Counted from the first letter of the stretch, positions 8,189 to 18,782 are shown. The stretch: DNA of 27,500 bases from Monoplex corrugatus (GCA_030674185.1 CM060312.1:49382307-49409806), one strand, 5' to 3'. Made by a program: numbers and translations. The notes: generated by a model from the sequence alone, not told the origin.

Positions 8189-9511
8189 CTAGACCAGCCA
8201 GAGACTTATGGCATAGGAGGAAAGTTTATAGTCAATACGCTTTCGAACAGGAAGCCAGTGTAGAGTTCGAAGCAGAGGGGAAACATGAGTTGACCTTGGG
8301 CATTTCCGTACAAGGCGAGCAGCGTTATTTTGAACTTTTTGCAATTTGGATAAGAGTGTTTGGGGGCAGCCAGCAAGAAGCGAGTTACAGTAGTCGAGTC
8401 TGGAAAGAATGAGTGCAGAAATGAGAGTTATAGTGCTTTCTTCAGATAGAAGATGACGCACAGAACTGATCCGTCGAAGTTCTAAGTAACAAGCACGACA
8501 GACAGAGGATACCTGGCTGTGGAAGGAAAGAGTTTGGTCCAGTACAACTCCAAGATTACGCACGGATGTGGAAGTGTGGATTACCGAGTCTTCAAGCTGG
8601 ATAGAAACAGGGATAGGCACAGTAGACAGAAGTCGCTTTGATGCAATAAATATAAATTCTGTTTTGTCATTATTCAGCTGGAGTTTGTTGCATGTCATCC
8701 AAGACTTTATGTCAGAAATGCAGAGCTGTGTGCGTTGAATTATAGAAGGGATAGTGGAGGGATGGCCAGACATGTAGATTTGGTTGTCATCAGAAAAACA
8801 GTGATGGGATATGTGATGATGGGCTACAATGTCAGAGATGGGCTGAGTGTACAAAATAAAGAGAATAGGGCCTAAGACAGAGCCCTGAGGAACACCGTAC
8901 TTCAAGATGGTAGGATTAGAAGAGACACCATTTATGGAGACAACTTGTACACGACCAGAAAGGTAGGATTGAAACCATGACAGAGCAATGCCAGAGATAC
9001 CAAAAATATTCTGAAGTCGAGAAAGAAGAGTATTGTGATCAATAGTGTCGAAGGCAGAAGAGAGATCAAGAAGAGAGAGAAGGGACACCTGACCATTGTC
9101 TAGAGTAGATAGCAGATCATTCACAATCTTCAAAAGAGCAGTCTCTGTACTATGACCAGAGCGATAGGCAGATTGCAAAGGATAGAGAAGGCTGTTGCAA
9201 TCCAGGTGTTCCTGGAGTTGGAGAAGTGCGATCTTTTCAATAATCTTAGAAAGAAAGGACAGATTGGAAACAGGACGGTAGTTTTTCAGGTTTTCAGGAT
9301 CAAGGGAGGGTTTCTTTAGAAGAGGTTGAACAATAGCTATCTTGAGAATAGAAGGAAAACATCCAGAAGTGAGAGAGTCATTTACAATGACAGTGATGTA
9401 GGGAAGCAAATCGTGAATCAATTGGGATAAAAGAACAGATGGAAGGGGATCAAGTGCACATGTCTTTATGGTAGTTTTATGAATAACTTCACTGACAACA
9501 GCTTCAGTCAC
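8189..9511 (-). pseudogene. Reverse transcriptase of the CR1/L2-like LINE
   Basis: This is an open frame of 440 codons. The first codon given is a GTG inside the domain, because the same frame continues upstream (FNEFKP) to a stop near 9525; it is not a true start. Visible reverse transcriptase blocks are KNYRPVSNL (residues 76-85), the first catalytic block LLDLSSAFDTIDH (147-159), YGVPQGSVLGP (205-215), and the catalytic pair as FSDDNQIY (239-246) where most relatives have YADD or FADD. A thumb-like and C-terminal region follows with RNLGVVLD and LDYCNSLLAG. The product would copy element RNA into DNA at a nicked target. The frame ends at TAG while homology continues in other frames, so this copy is inactive, though it has no internal stop over 1.3 kb and is probably young. 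Confidence 0.9.
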
Positions 9512-9530
9512 AGGCTTAAATTCATTAAAT

Positions 9531-9733
9531 CATTTCAGGTAACAAGAGAATTATCAGTCATCAATAATAACAGTTCGTGTCAAATAAATGCTATTCAGTC
9601 ACAGATGCTCTCTTTTAAGGACGAGAGAAAGAGATACAAGCAGACAGAGAAAGAAAGACAGAGAGACAGACAGACAGACGGACAAATGTCTAAAATTCAA
9701 TGTAAATATCTGAAAACTTAATGTTTGTTTCAG
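9531..9733 (+). other. Probable intron end with purine simple repeat and splice acceptor
   Basis: The sequence upstream of the MAM gene contains a GA/CAGA tract (9620-9685) and ends in TTAATGTTTGTTTCAG at 9718-9733, a good pyrimidine-rich 3' splice site. If it is used, the coding exon starts at 9734 with a 7-base leader before the ATG, and the promoter and 5' UTR exons lie further upstream, perhaps beyond the LINEs. Confidence 0.55.
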
Positions 9734-9740
9734 TGACACA

Positions 9741-10888
9741 ATGATGCCCGTGGCTGTCCTTGTATGCTGTTGTACCTTCGTCCTTGCCGCTGCGTCTGGT
9801 TGCAGCCCAAGTGGACCTGGAGACTGTGAATTCAACGAGGACGATACCTGTGACTGGACCAAAGGCTCCGCTTGGGGTTTTTACTTCTATCACAGATGGT
9901 TTCTGGGCTTTGAACATCACAATTACACGCGTGGTGCCTCGAGCACCATCGTAAGCAAAACAGCATGCTCAACAAACAATACTGAACATTGTTTGAAGTT
10001 TTTGTATTACTTTGATCAGCACAACGAGCAAGAGCTGAGTGTAATTATAAGCGTGCCACAAGTGGAGGACCGTGTGGTGTGGAGGAGCCAGTCACCATCT
10101 GGTAGATGGTTGTCAGCTGAAGCTCCAATTGTAACAACAGGCGACTTCAACATTATCTTTGAAGCAAGGAATCTCATTGACGTTTCTTATGGAATCCGGG
10201 TTTATGCAGACGATTTGACGTATGAACGGTCACCGTGTCGGTCCCAGTCTTCAACAGTCTTACCCACGTCCATCAGCAACAACAGTGTGGAACTGTCAAC
10301 GACGACTGCAGTGTACACAACTGAGGCAACGACGACAGCAACGGGACAGCCCACGACCACCACAGTGAAACACGATGTCACAAAACTTACTCCTGGACCT
10401 GAAGAAGCAAGAAGACGGGGAATGAACAACCATCTGTCAGTGTTGGCACCATAGTTGGTGCTGCTGTAGCTGCTGTCGCTGTGTTGACGGGGACAGTGTT
10501 CGTGGCGTTGGTGGTGTGCAGACGACGAAGGGTGTGCCTGTGGAAGACGAATGTCAGAAGCAAGGATGAGCATAGCTCACACACACTGCCCACGCTGACC
10601 ATTGGCGGACATGGTCTGGATAGTGGTTCACACCACGAAGATAGTGCTTTTGCAGGCTGTGGCGAAGCACACATTTATAGCTCACTGGATAGTGGTTCAC
10701 ACCACGAAGATAGTGCTTTTGCAGGCTGTGGCGAAGCACACATTTATAGCTCACTGGATAGTGGTTCACACCACGAATACAGTGCTTTTGCAGGCTGTGG
10801 CGAAGCACACATTTATAGCCCACTGGATAAAAGGCATAGTGTTGCTATTGACTCTGAGTACACTTCGATAGATTACCTCAACATATAG
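9741..10888 (+). CDS. MAM-domain single-pass membrane protein, with a frame break before the transmembrane segment
   Basis: The N-terminal frame 9741-10454 starts at an ATGATG just after a splice-acceptor-like site. Residues 1-20 form a signal peptide (VAVLVCCCTFVLAAA). Residues 29-166 match a MAM domain: CEFNEDDTCDW at the start, ECDLxF-like HCLKFLYYF (83-91), VVWRSQSPSGRW (112-123), FNIIFEAR (136-143), YADDLTYERSPC at the end. The four MAM cysteines are C29, C37, C84 and C166. N-glycosylation sites occur at NYT (61) and NNT (79). A Thr/Ser-rich stalk follows. This frame then stops at 10452. The next frame is open from 10403 to 10888 and encodes SVGTIVGAAVAAVAV and FVALVVC, a transmembrane segment, then RRRR and a cytoplasmic tail of about 120 residues with three 23-residue repeats and a C-terminal SEYTSIDYLNI. 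A single missing base between about 10400 and 10450 would join the two. MAM domains mediate adhesion, but the ligand is unknown. The break is an assembly error, an allele, or real loss of function. Confidence 0.8.
10620..10826 (+). repeat. Three in-frame 69-bp coding repeats
   Basis: Copies at 10620-10688, 10689-10757 and 10758-10826 each encode 23 residues: DSGSHHEDSAFAGCGEAHIY followed by SSL, or SPL in the third. The first two are identical at the DNA level. The third differs at a few positions, including GAAGAT to GAATAC, which turns HHED into HHEY. The length is a multiple of three, so the receptor tail stays in frame. Confidence 0.95.
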
Positions 10889-11888
10889 TCTCCTCAGACC
10901 TATAGGTTCCCCAGTACTGTTTGTTGAAGCTCTAGAAGTGAAAAGCACCGAAAAATAGCAAACAAATGTGTCCAGTCCCAGGGAACACTGGATACAAATC
11001 CACAAGGGACATGGACACAAAGGTAGCTGACCTAAGCGAGAACACTGACAACATGCCCATGACACAGAAGACCATCATACACACAACAACGCTGTGAGAG
11101 CAAGCACCAACGTGTTGACGCTGATGAGATCGTGCAAGAAGCTGTCGTTTAGTTGTAAGAATACTTTACCACAGCAGTATATGTATTTGGACTTCGCTTG
11201 TTCCCACCTATGCATGTAGGACTGTGCATTACACTGAAGTCGTAACTGTGTGCAATCCTTTGATCAACAGCCGAGAAACACATGCTGACGCTTGAAAAGC
11301 TCGGACTGAGTAGTTGTGACCTCCTTTGACTGCCGCAACAAAACTGTCATTGGCAATAACTGTAAAGTTGTCACCACTCGGCGCTACGTAAACATTAGCT
11401 TCACTCTCCATAACATTGTAATAATTGAGGGAGGGGAGGGGGGCATCATTCATCCAGTTAGGTACATCATTTTCACTCTTTTCCATCATTGTGATGTTTT
11501 TCTTCCTATTTAAAGGTCAGACCGGATTCGTTGCACTAGGCACGATCCATTTACATCAACTTATACCTCTTGATTATATATTTTCCCATTCAGTCGATTA
11601 TATGCTTACATTTTCTCTTATGCATTATTTAATAGCAAAATACTTTACATTCCAAAAACTACTCTTAGCTAGTACATCATAGTTTTGATTTTAGCGCTGA
11701 GCCCTCTCCAGGATAAAACAATATCAATATAACATGACCACTTTTCAAATTGTAGAATTCATTTCACGTCTGCGCTCACATCATATTTACTCACAAACAC
11801 ATTATGATGTCATATTAGTCAGTGTAATCCTTTTCTCACACTGTGCGAAGCAGCAGGGAAGTTTCAGTCTTTTTCTGCTAATTTTTGT
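10889..11888. other. Downstream of the MAM gene, no recognisable feature
   Basis: Probable 3' UTR or intergenic sequence. No AATAAA was seen close to the stop codon; the first clear one noticed is near 12146. An open frame of 86 codons on the minus strand (11489-11229) has no recognisable family and is not called. Confidence 0.45.
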
Positions 11889-11990
11889 ATTTGGTGTTTG
11901 TTTGTTTGTGATCTTACGCTTGACAAAGGTCAGTTGGCCAAACATTTGCGCCTGTGATTGATATATATATACATGTATATATATATTTTT
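11889..11990 (+). repeat. Copy of the CTTGACAAAGG...GGCCAAA repeat, with AT palindrome
   Basis: TTTGTTTGTTTGTGATCTTA, then CGCTTGACAAAGGTCAGTTG, then GCCAAACATTTGCGCCTGT matches the end of the 37-bp array at 23469-23533 almost base for base. A 26-bp AT palindrome centred on ACATGT (11961-11986) follows directly. Confidence 0.85.
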
Positions 11991-12162
11991 TTCGTTGTTC
12001 AAAATGGTTCGTCTTGTATTAATACGTTTCTTTTTTTTTTCGTGTTTTTTTCTGGTTGTCACTTCTATAGTGTTTGGTTTAGTCCCACTTTGGATGAGAG
12101 TCGTTTAAGAGGCACGTTGAAACTTATTTCTATATGAACCTCGCAAATAAAGAATGTTCTCT

Positions 12163-12432
12163 TCTGTCTGTCTGTCTCTATCTAGATGTTTGCCTGACTG
12201 CCTGCCTGTCTGTCTGTCTCTGTCTCTCTATCTCTGTCTGTGTCGCTGTCTCTGTGTCGCTGTGTCTCTCTCTGTCTCTCTGCCTCTGTCTGTCTGTCTC
12301 TGTATCCCCGTCTCTGTCTCTGTCTCTCTCTGCCTCTGTCTGTCTGTCGTCCGTCTGTCTCTCTCTTTCTTTCTCTTTCTCGCTCTGTCTTTCTGTCTCT
12401 CTGTCTGTCTGTCTCTGTCTCCTCTCTTTCTC
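12163..12432. repeat. TGTC/CT-rich simple repeat
   Basis: Imperfect TGTC and CT repeat over about 270 bp. The Cys/Ser/Leu-rich frames are compositional. An AATAAA lies just upstream at 12146-12151. Confidence 0.92.
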
Positions 12433-12820
12433 TGTATGGCGTGTGAGTATAGCTGAGCACGACAGATTTGAATTTAATGCTAGCTCTACGGGCTGCATTC
12501 GTCAAACAAATGTAGAATACAATGTGTGCATATATGTGTTGTATCAATACTGATTTATGCGTGTTGGTATACCTCCAATATAAAATATTAATACCTTGGA
12601 TGCTTGTCTCATTTAATTTGACTGAGGGGTAGTTGTACAACTGCCAATGTGAGCTTCCTCGTTTCTCTCTTTTTCTTTGTTTTTTTCTCTCTCTGTCTCT
12701 CTGTATGTCTTTCTCTCTCGCATACTGTACGTTTCCAGTCCGTAAGTTTACCACTTGTTTTTTCATGCTCATATTACATCTAATATTTACTATTTTCCAA
12801 TGTATAAGATACTTCTGCAC
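12433..12820. other. No recognisable feature
   Basis: A/T-rich sequence with a short CT run near 12665-12718. No gene or repeat family is recognised. Confidence 0.45.
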
Positions 12821-12960
12821 AAGTAGTATAGTAATAGTAGTATAGTAGCAGCAGCAGTAATAATAGTAGCAGTATCTCGTCATTTGCAACTTTATTATCC
12901 CTATAATTTCTGTTATCATTACTGTTATCATCATCATCATCATCATCGTTCATCATCATT
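12821..12960. repeat. Triplet-rich simple sequence (TAG/CAG, then ATC)
   Basis: TAGTA and GCAGCAGCAG-like units at about 12825-12872, then ATCATCATC at about 12928-12948. Confidence 0.8.
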
Positions 12961-13230
12961 TTTTTGTGTGTTACTGTTATTGGTGTTGGTCTTTTTCTTT
13001 TCATACCTATTGTCTTTACTTTTGTTCTTGGTTTATATTAGTTTTTTTCCCCTCATCAATGTGTAACATTTCTAAAAAAAAATTTAAAAAAACATATTAC
13101 AAACAAACGAAACTCAGTGTGGGATCGTATTGAAGCGAGAATTTCCTTTTCTCACTCAGCCATTTTCACAGTGTTTGGGAGTAGTTGTGGTTCTAGTACG
13201 TGAAATGTGAAATAACCATTTTCTAAATCT

Positions 13231-13320
13231 GTTTCTCTGTCTCTGTCTCTGTCTCTGTCTGTCTGTCTGTCTCTCTCTTTCTCCTCTCTCTCTTTGTCAC
13301 CCCCCTTCCGTCTCTCTCTT
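13231..13320. repeat. CT/TGTC microsatellite
   Basis: TCTCTGTCTCTGTC units followed by CT-rich sequence. A separate C-rich run lies at about 13388-13404. Confidence 0.85.
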
Positions 13321-13404
13321 TACACTACTGCTGTTGCAATTTTGCATAGAGCTAATGTGTTAATGTTGTGTAATTGTATTAGTTTACACCCCACCCCCCC
13401 CCCC

Positions 13405-13862
13405 ACCAGAGGTGAGGGCTGGGTGTAAGAAAGCGTTACTCTGTTTCTGTCACTACCCTGGAAAGAAAACGTTTGTTCTTAGATATGTTTTTATTCTTTA
13501 CAACTAAACAATTAATCTACCAAAATATTGAAGAATAGTGCTTGTGTATGGTCCTGGAGACCAACACTTTGCCAATGATCACACGGACTGATTTTTTCCA
13601 CACAAAACAGAGCACCATTAGCTGACAGTGGAAGAATACAAAGCTGGACAACAGTTCTGGTCAGAAGAGAAGTGTATATAGGTGGAGGAGTCAGCAGTGG
13701 AATTTAGCTACCACCCACGTTATCTCTACTTTTTTCAGAGATGAACAGGGGTTAAAAAAAAAAGCAGAAAAAGGAAAAGAAAAAAGAAAAAATTCCTAGT
13801 GGCACTTACAGTATTTCCCTTTTCTGTCATTTCTAATAAGATTGACCCTTTTGCCAATATAT
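13405..13862. other. No recognisable feature
   Basis: Unique-looking sequence with an A-rich stretch near 13755-13792. No gene is supported. Confidence 0.45.
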
Positions 13863-13871
13863 AGTCGGGTG

Positions 13872-14425
13872 ATTATCTCACCGTGGGGATGCTGGCGGCT
13901 CTTTCAGTATAAACAGTATCTCCACCTTCTGGAAATTCTGTGCTAAAAATTACCTCATTTCTGTCACTCCATTAGGGTCTGCCTTGTTCCTTTGCTTTCG
14001 GTCATTTCTTCCTATCATTTCTGCCTTGCTGGTCTATTTACCTGTATGTGTTCAATAAAGTCTTACCTCCTTTTTCTTAAGGATTGATAATTGGTATATG
14101 TATTAAGTGCATTTTTGGCTCTAGGTAGGTGAGATATGCGAAAGCAATTTTAGGTTTTATGCCTGTTTTTATATATGTTTTGATGTCCTTAGGTATGCTT
14201 ACATTTGTATTCAGGTGTGCTTTTTTAAATCCTCTGTGCGATAAATTGGAGGGGTGGTCAACGCCAGGGGCATGCCCTTAGATTATGTGAGCGAATGCAT
14301 TGATATGTGTACGTAATTTTCTTTTCCTTTTTTTTTCCCTGTTCAAGTTTGTATGTTTTGAAACGGTTATCGCCCTGATATGGCTACACGCAGTCGGCTG
14401 GGCTTTAAACAAAAATAACAATAAC
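13872..14425 (+). mobile_element. 540-bp dispersed retroposon, copy 2
   Basis: Full-length relative of 386-924. Shared blocks are CCGTGGGGATGC (13881), TATAAACAGTATC, TCTGGAAATTCTGTG, TCATTTCTTCCTATCATT, AATAAAGTCTTAC, TGCGATAAATTGGA, GAATGCATTGATATGTGTAC and CCCTGATATGGCT, ending in GGGCTTTAAACAAAAATAAC. Imperfect flanking repeats AGTCGGGTG (13863-13871) and AGTCGAGTG (14426-14434) may be a target-site duplication. Confidence 0.8.
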
Positions 14426-14434
14426 AGTCGAGTG

Positions 14435-15035
14435 CTAGACCCTGCTCCAGGCCACGTGATTTAACCGTCGCGCGAGGTGTGACAAGGTTGGCCATTAGTG
14501 ATGGTGGGTAGGCAGATAATCACATTTCTGGGGTTACGCCTGTCCTCTTTAGGTTTTCCGACCATGGACCATCAGGCTAATAGACGTACGGCCTCCTGCC
14601 ATTATCCTGGTCTGACCAAAGTGGGAAAATGTTGGGGGACAGTTGTCCTATTGTTGGCAGTGGTAAAACGAGACAAAATAAGATAGGATCTAGCGTATCT
14701 TTTCTGTCTCCCATTTTCTGGTGTCTACAAAATAATGTTATGTTCAATAGGGGATGGGTTCGATCATTCCATTCAATCTCCCTATTTTTCTCCAAGTTGT
14801 GATCATAAGTTAGCAAGGATTTTTTTAATTGTAGGTGTACAGAAGCGTATTGAAGTTGGACCAAAGATCAGATATAACGCAGTGATTACAGACGTGTCAA
14901 TATTAGGAAGTATGGTTCGTTTTGGGGATCACATCCTGCTAAGTTTTAACATGTAATATAACTTTAATTTTTTCAGCGAGTCTTACCTAAATCTGAAGTG
15001 CATTGGTCCTTCAGTGTCACAATATTGAGATATGT
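14435..15035. other. No recognisable feature
   Basis: Unique-looking sequence. A 62-codon frame at 14498-14686 and a 73-codon frame at 14735-14956 show no domain or family signature. Confidence 0.45.
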
Positions 15036-15206
15036 ATACAACTCTGTGTGTGTTGTGTGTGTGTGCGTGCGTGTGTGTGTGTGTGCGCGCGCGCGTGCGT
15101 GTCTGTGTGTGCATGTGTGCGTGCGTGCGGGGGTGTGTGCGTGCCTGCGTGTGCATGAGTGTGATTGTGTGTGTGTGCGAGCGCGCGCGCGTGTATGTGA
15201 GTGTAC
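15036..15206. repeat. Alternating GT/GC purine-pyrimidine tract
   Basis: GT repeats are mixed with GC, including GTGCGCGCGCGCGTGCGTG near 15083 and GAGCGCGCGCGCG near 15179. Long alternating purine-pyrimidine tracts with CG steps favour left-handed DNA. Confidence 0.9.
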
Positions 15207-15429
15207 GTGACTAATTTATGTATCTTGTCATATTCGTAAGTTTCTGTAGAGAAAGACTTTGATATACATTACATCGTCTGTTCGATTGTCTCAGAAACAG
15301 AAGACGGTCAAAGTGTAGTTATTCATATACTGGTTTTCTACTTTAGGTTTTAGTGAATGAATGGACAGATGAAAGTACGACTGTAAATGTAATTTCTTAG
15401 GAAACAACATGTAGCACACGTGTTTGTAC

Positions 15430-15759
15430 ACACAAATACACATACTTAAATGTCACCAGAACATATAAAAACAGGCCTAAATTATCTAAACTTGCTTCCG
15501 CATATCTCACCTCCCTAGAGCCAAAAATGCATTTAATACATGTACCCAATTATCAATCTAAGAAAACATACGTAAGACTTTATCGAACACATACAGGTGA
15601 GTGGACCAGCAAGTCAGGAAATGATAGGAAGAAATGACAGAAAGCAAAGAAACAAGGCGGAAACAAAGAGAGTGACAGAAAAGAGGAAATTTCTAGCACA
15701 GAATGTCCAGAAGGTGGGGATAGTATTTATACTGAAAGAACCCCCAGCATCCCCACGGG
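15430..15759 (-). mobile_element. 540-bp dispersed retroposon, copy 3, truncated
   Basis: The reverse complement matches the 5' two-thirds of copies 1 and 2, from the GTGGGGATGCTGGGGG end at about 15759 to the TATATGTTCTGGTGAC region near 15450. The 3' third with the CAGTCGGCTG block and CAA tail is absent. Confidence 0.82.
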
Positions 15760-16351
15760 TGAGGGGGGGGGATTCAAGCTGAGATTTTTGGTGTTAGTGG
15801 TTCATGTGGACTGTTGATGTATAGACGCGATATTGGTCTCCTTGTCAATTTCTCTCTTTCTATCTTGCTCTGCAACTGAGTCATTACTGTCGGTAATAGG
15901 GGACTCAGTAGGCTGTGTCCCTAGGAAGCTGGATCAGAACAGACAAAAATAAATTCCGCTGAAGTCACCCAGCAGCAAAGCACGGTCTACTCTCGGGAGT
16001 GGCCCCATGGCGGTTCGGATTCTGTAGCTCAAGTGGGCTTTCTAGCATCGGTTAGAGGCGTTATGTGGAGTTGGGGTGAGCACTGTGGGATCAAAGCCAC
16101 TGGGGCTGCGCAGATGTTGGGAAAAGAAAAACAAAACAAACCAAACAAAAATCCATCTTCTAATGGGGAAACTGTTTGGAAATGGGCAGGGCAGGGAAAC
16201 CGTGATACAAATTATTGATGATAATATTTCCATCGCTAGTGTAATGGTTTTTGCATTTGTGAAATGGTTGCCTGCACATAGTATAAATGTAGGACAGCAA
16301 ACAGAGGTGCCAGTGTACTGACGGTTGTGAGTGATTGTCTTCAGTAACCAT
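15760..16351. other. No recognisable feature
   Basis: Unique-looking sequence starting with a G run (15761-15769). Short frames lack any recognisable motif. Confidence 0.45.
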
Positions 16352-16362
16352 TCCATACACGA

Positions 16363-17097
16363 TCATCACCATCATGTGCCCTGTGGCATGGCGTTAGCGA
16401 TCATGGCCCTCCATATGTATGTATCCCTTGTTGCCGTAAGCACCGTCTTCTACCCTCTTTGTCCTCAACCACTCTGCAAGTCCGTCCAGTATCTTCTCCC
16501 TGGGTCTCCTCGGTGTTCTCTTTCCTTCCAGCTTTCTTGTTGTGACCGTGTGCTCTGTTTCCCCTTTCCTCTTAAAATGGCCTATAAAAGTTGCTTGTCT
16601 TTTCTTAATTTTCCGTATCAATGGTCTTCTTGTGTCTGCCTCTATCAATACTGTCTCGTTTGTTTGTCTTTGCTGTCTATGGAACTCTCAACATTCTTCT
16701 TAGAAACCACATCTCGGCTGCCTCAATCTTGTTCAGACTTTACGAGTTGACTGTCCACGTCTCACAACCGTATAGAATTATCGGTTCTATTAACATTCAA
16801 GAACTCTCTTCCTGATGTTAATGCTTTTCATCTTTTTAAATGCTGTTTTGGCTTGCCGGATTCTGCTGGCTATTTCTGATGTGCATCTGCCGTCTGGTGA
16901 GATGACCGTTCCCAGATATTTAAACTTATCAACTTGTCTCAAAGTTGTGCCATTTGCTGAAATTTTGCATGAGGGGATTTCTTTTTTTTTTTATTGATTA
17001 CCATGATTTCAGTCTTCTTGTAATTTAGTTCCAACCCTTTATTTTTGCTTTCTATTTCTACAATATTGACAGGGTTTTGTAATTCCCTTTCATTTTC
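16363..17097 (-). mobile_element. RTE-like LINE, 5'-truncated, copy B
   Basis: Read leftwards it encodes the end of the reverse transcriptase and the C-terminal region: SKNKGLELNYKKTEIMVINK near 17060-17000, then a frameshifted middle, then MIEADTRRPLIRKIKKRQATF and KLEGKRTPRRPREKILDGLA (16648-16470). Its 3' end is GGGCACATGATGGTGATGAT at 16382-16363. The direct repeat TCCATACACGA at 16352-16362 and 17098-17108 is an 11-bp target-site duplication, which fixes the insertion at 735 bp. Stops and frameshifts show it is dead. Confidence 0.9.
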
Positions 17098-17108
17098 TCC
17101 ATACACGA

Positions 17109-17713
17109 CGTGAACTTGCAATCATTCAATCAGACACAGACACTCCCTTCTTCTGTTTGATTCCTTCATCTGTTCCAAATCAGCGCATTGCCCGTCTCGA
17201 CAATAAACCGTGACGTATCGTGATAGTGACCATGGTATACCCACACTCCTGATCAATCATCCATACCACCGTTTCCATTCCATACTTTCCTCCTATTACC
17301 TTATGCCAGCCCCAAATCCCGCTGATCTTTCTACAACACTCTCATCATCTTTCCTTAGTCCAGTCACCTCCCACACTACAAACATCTTTTCCCATGAAGA
17401 GTTGTAGACCTGATCCTGTCTGACGAACAAGCCACATATCTCCGACAGATTCACACAGACTCGTCTCTAAGTCCTCGATAGCTGACTGTCACCACACTGT
17501 GTATGGTTAAACAGGAAAGAGTTGGACGGGATGAACTGAAATTATCACTGTACATGTATTTCTTTCTTTGGCCTAATGCCATGAAGCAGAAGAGTGAATG
17601 AACTACGTGCTCGACTCTGAACAAGGAATTTTTTGTTGTTAGTTCGTGGGTAACACTGGCGCCTGAACAACTATCGTGCAGCTTGGGTAAATCGTTTCTT
17701 AAAACTGAAAACA
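17109..17713. other. No recognisable feature
   Basis: Unique-looking sequence between RTE copy B and the duplicated region. Nothing in it can be assigned. Confidence 0.45.
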
Positions 17714-17930
17714 GATTCTTCAAATGTGCATGCCCATACACCCTTGAAGGAGTCAGGAAAGTTTTCAAGCCTCCATTCAGTGGCAGTTCTGTTCTGAATT
17801 GTTTATGACTGCAAACTGTAGATTTTTCAAATGTGCAACGCCCGTACGTCCTTGAAGAAGTCAGGAAAGTTTTCAAATCTCCATTAAGTGGCAATTCTGT
17901 TCTGGGTTGTTTAAGACTGCAAACTACAGA
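17714..17930. repeat. 107-bp tandem duplication
   Basis: Units at 17714-17820 and 17821-17930 both start GATT(C/T)TTCAAATGTGCA and contain GTCAGGAAAGTTTTCAA and CTGCAAACT. A more diverged third copy lies at about 19946-20060 (GTTAGGAAAGTTTTGAAGGT), at the start of the second unit of the larger duplication. Confidence 0.88.
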
Positions 17931-17934
17931 AACC

Positions 17935-17937
<3 letters not shown>

Positions 17938-17992
<55 letters not shown>

Positions 17993-18142
17993 TCTGTCTC
18001 TCTCTCTTTGTCTCTCTCTCTTTCTCTCTCTGTCTCTCTTTCTCTGTCTCTCTTTCTCTCTCTTCTTCTCTCTCTTCTTCTCTCTCTCTCTCTCTCTCTC
18101 TCTCCCTCTCGCTCTCTTACTCTCTTTCTTTCTCTCTCTCTT
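17938..18142. repeat. (CT)n microsatellite
   Basis: CT dinucleotides with TGTC and CTTT interruptions. It interrupts unit 1 of the duplication and is nearly absent from unit 2, which has only TTTTTGTCTCGCTCTCACG. Confidence 0.96.
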
Positions 18143-18599
18143 CAGAAACTCAAAAACACTTCTAGTAGTGATCATCAGAAAGACGTCTTTATCTGTGGCA
18201 CGACCGCGACATATCCAAGTTGCTTAGAGTAATATCCTGTCCTTCATGTTGTTTCCCCTTCTGTCCGTATTGTTACGTTGGCACGTATACAAACATGTCC
18301 TTGAGGACATGGGTTCTCACCAAGGCAAACGACGCCAAGTCTTTTATACTGTTCCCTTCCAACAAAGAGACGGAACATGTATTCTCTTTGCAAGGAAAAA
18401 AAAACTTTTGCAACGTGCCCTAAAGATAAATGTTTATATTGAAGAAACTAGTCTTTTCCCCTCCAGCAATTTCTGTGCGTGCAAATGACAGCATAGAATG
18501 ACAAAGCATTGTTGATGAACGCTGTAAGACGAAGAAAATAGTTTGCCAGAAGAAAGACAAAATCTGGTTTTACGTTGATCTGGTTTGGATGTTCTTCAA

Positions 18600-18782
18600 T
18601 GTTTCTTCTTTTCTTCCTCCCTCCGACTTTTTTCTTCTTTTCTTCTGTTTCCTTTTTTGTTTTGCTTCTTTTCTTTTCGTCTGTTGTTTGTTTCAACCCC
18701 ACCCCCCTCTCTCTTTCTCTCTCTGTCTCCCTCCCTCCCTCTCTCTCTCTCTCTCTCTCTCCTCTCCCCTCTCTCTCTCATT
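18600..18782. repeat. Pyrimidine-rich tract ending in (CT)n
   Basis: TTCTTTTC-rich sequence followed by CT dinucleotides from about 18711. A TTTTC-rich tract at 20630-20690 is its counterpart in duplication unit 2. Confidence 0.9.

Larger units (their letters stand above)
7640..9530 (-). mobile_element. CR1/L2-like LINE, 5'-truncated
   Basis: A non-LTR retrotransposon read leftwards. Its reverse transcriptase lies at 9511-8189. The protein then continues with frame changes near 8190-8205 into SPYLSDLLTVYIPSRELRSS and a C-terminal SSFKSSLKTTLFKS ending near 7964, which is the usual end of CR1/L2-type proteins. The 3' UTR contains a CA microsatellite, a small stem (GCGCTTA 7675-7681 with TAAGCGC 7698-7704) and a tail of ATT repeats at about 7643-7661. 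An AGCGC...GCGCTATAAATG-type stem followed by ATTATT is characteristic of L2-like LINEs and their SINE partners. The endonuclease is missing. The element abuts the RTE fragment tail to tail. Confidence 0.88.

Noticed and set aside
11229..11489. Minus-strand frame of 86 codons downstream of the MAM gene
   Set aside because: No family resemblance, no splice or promoter context; length is within chance expectation.
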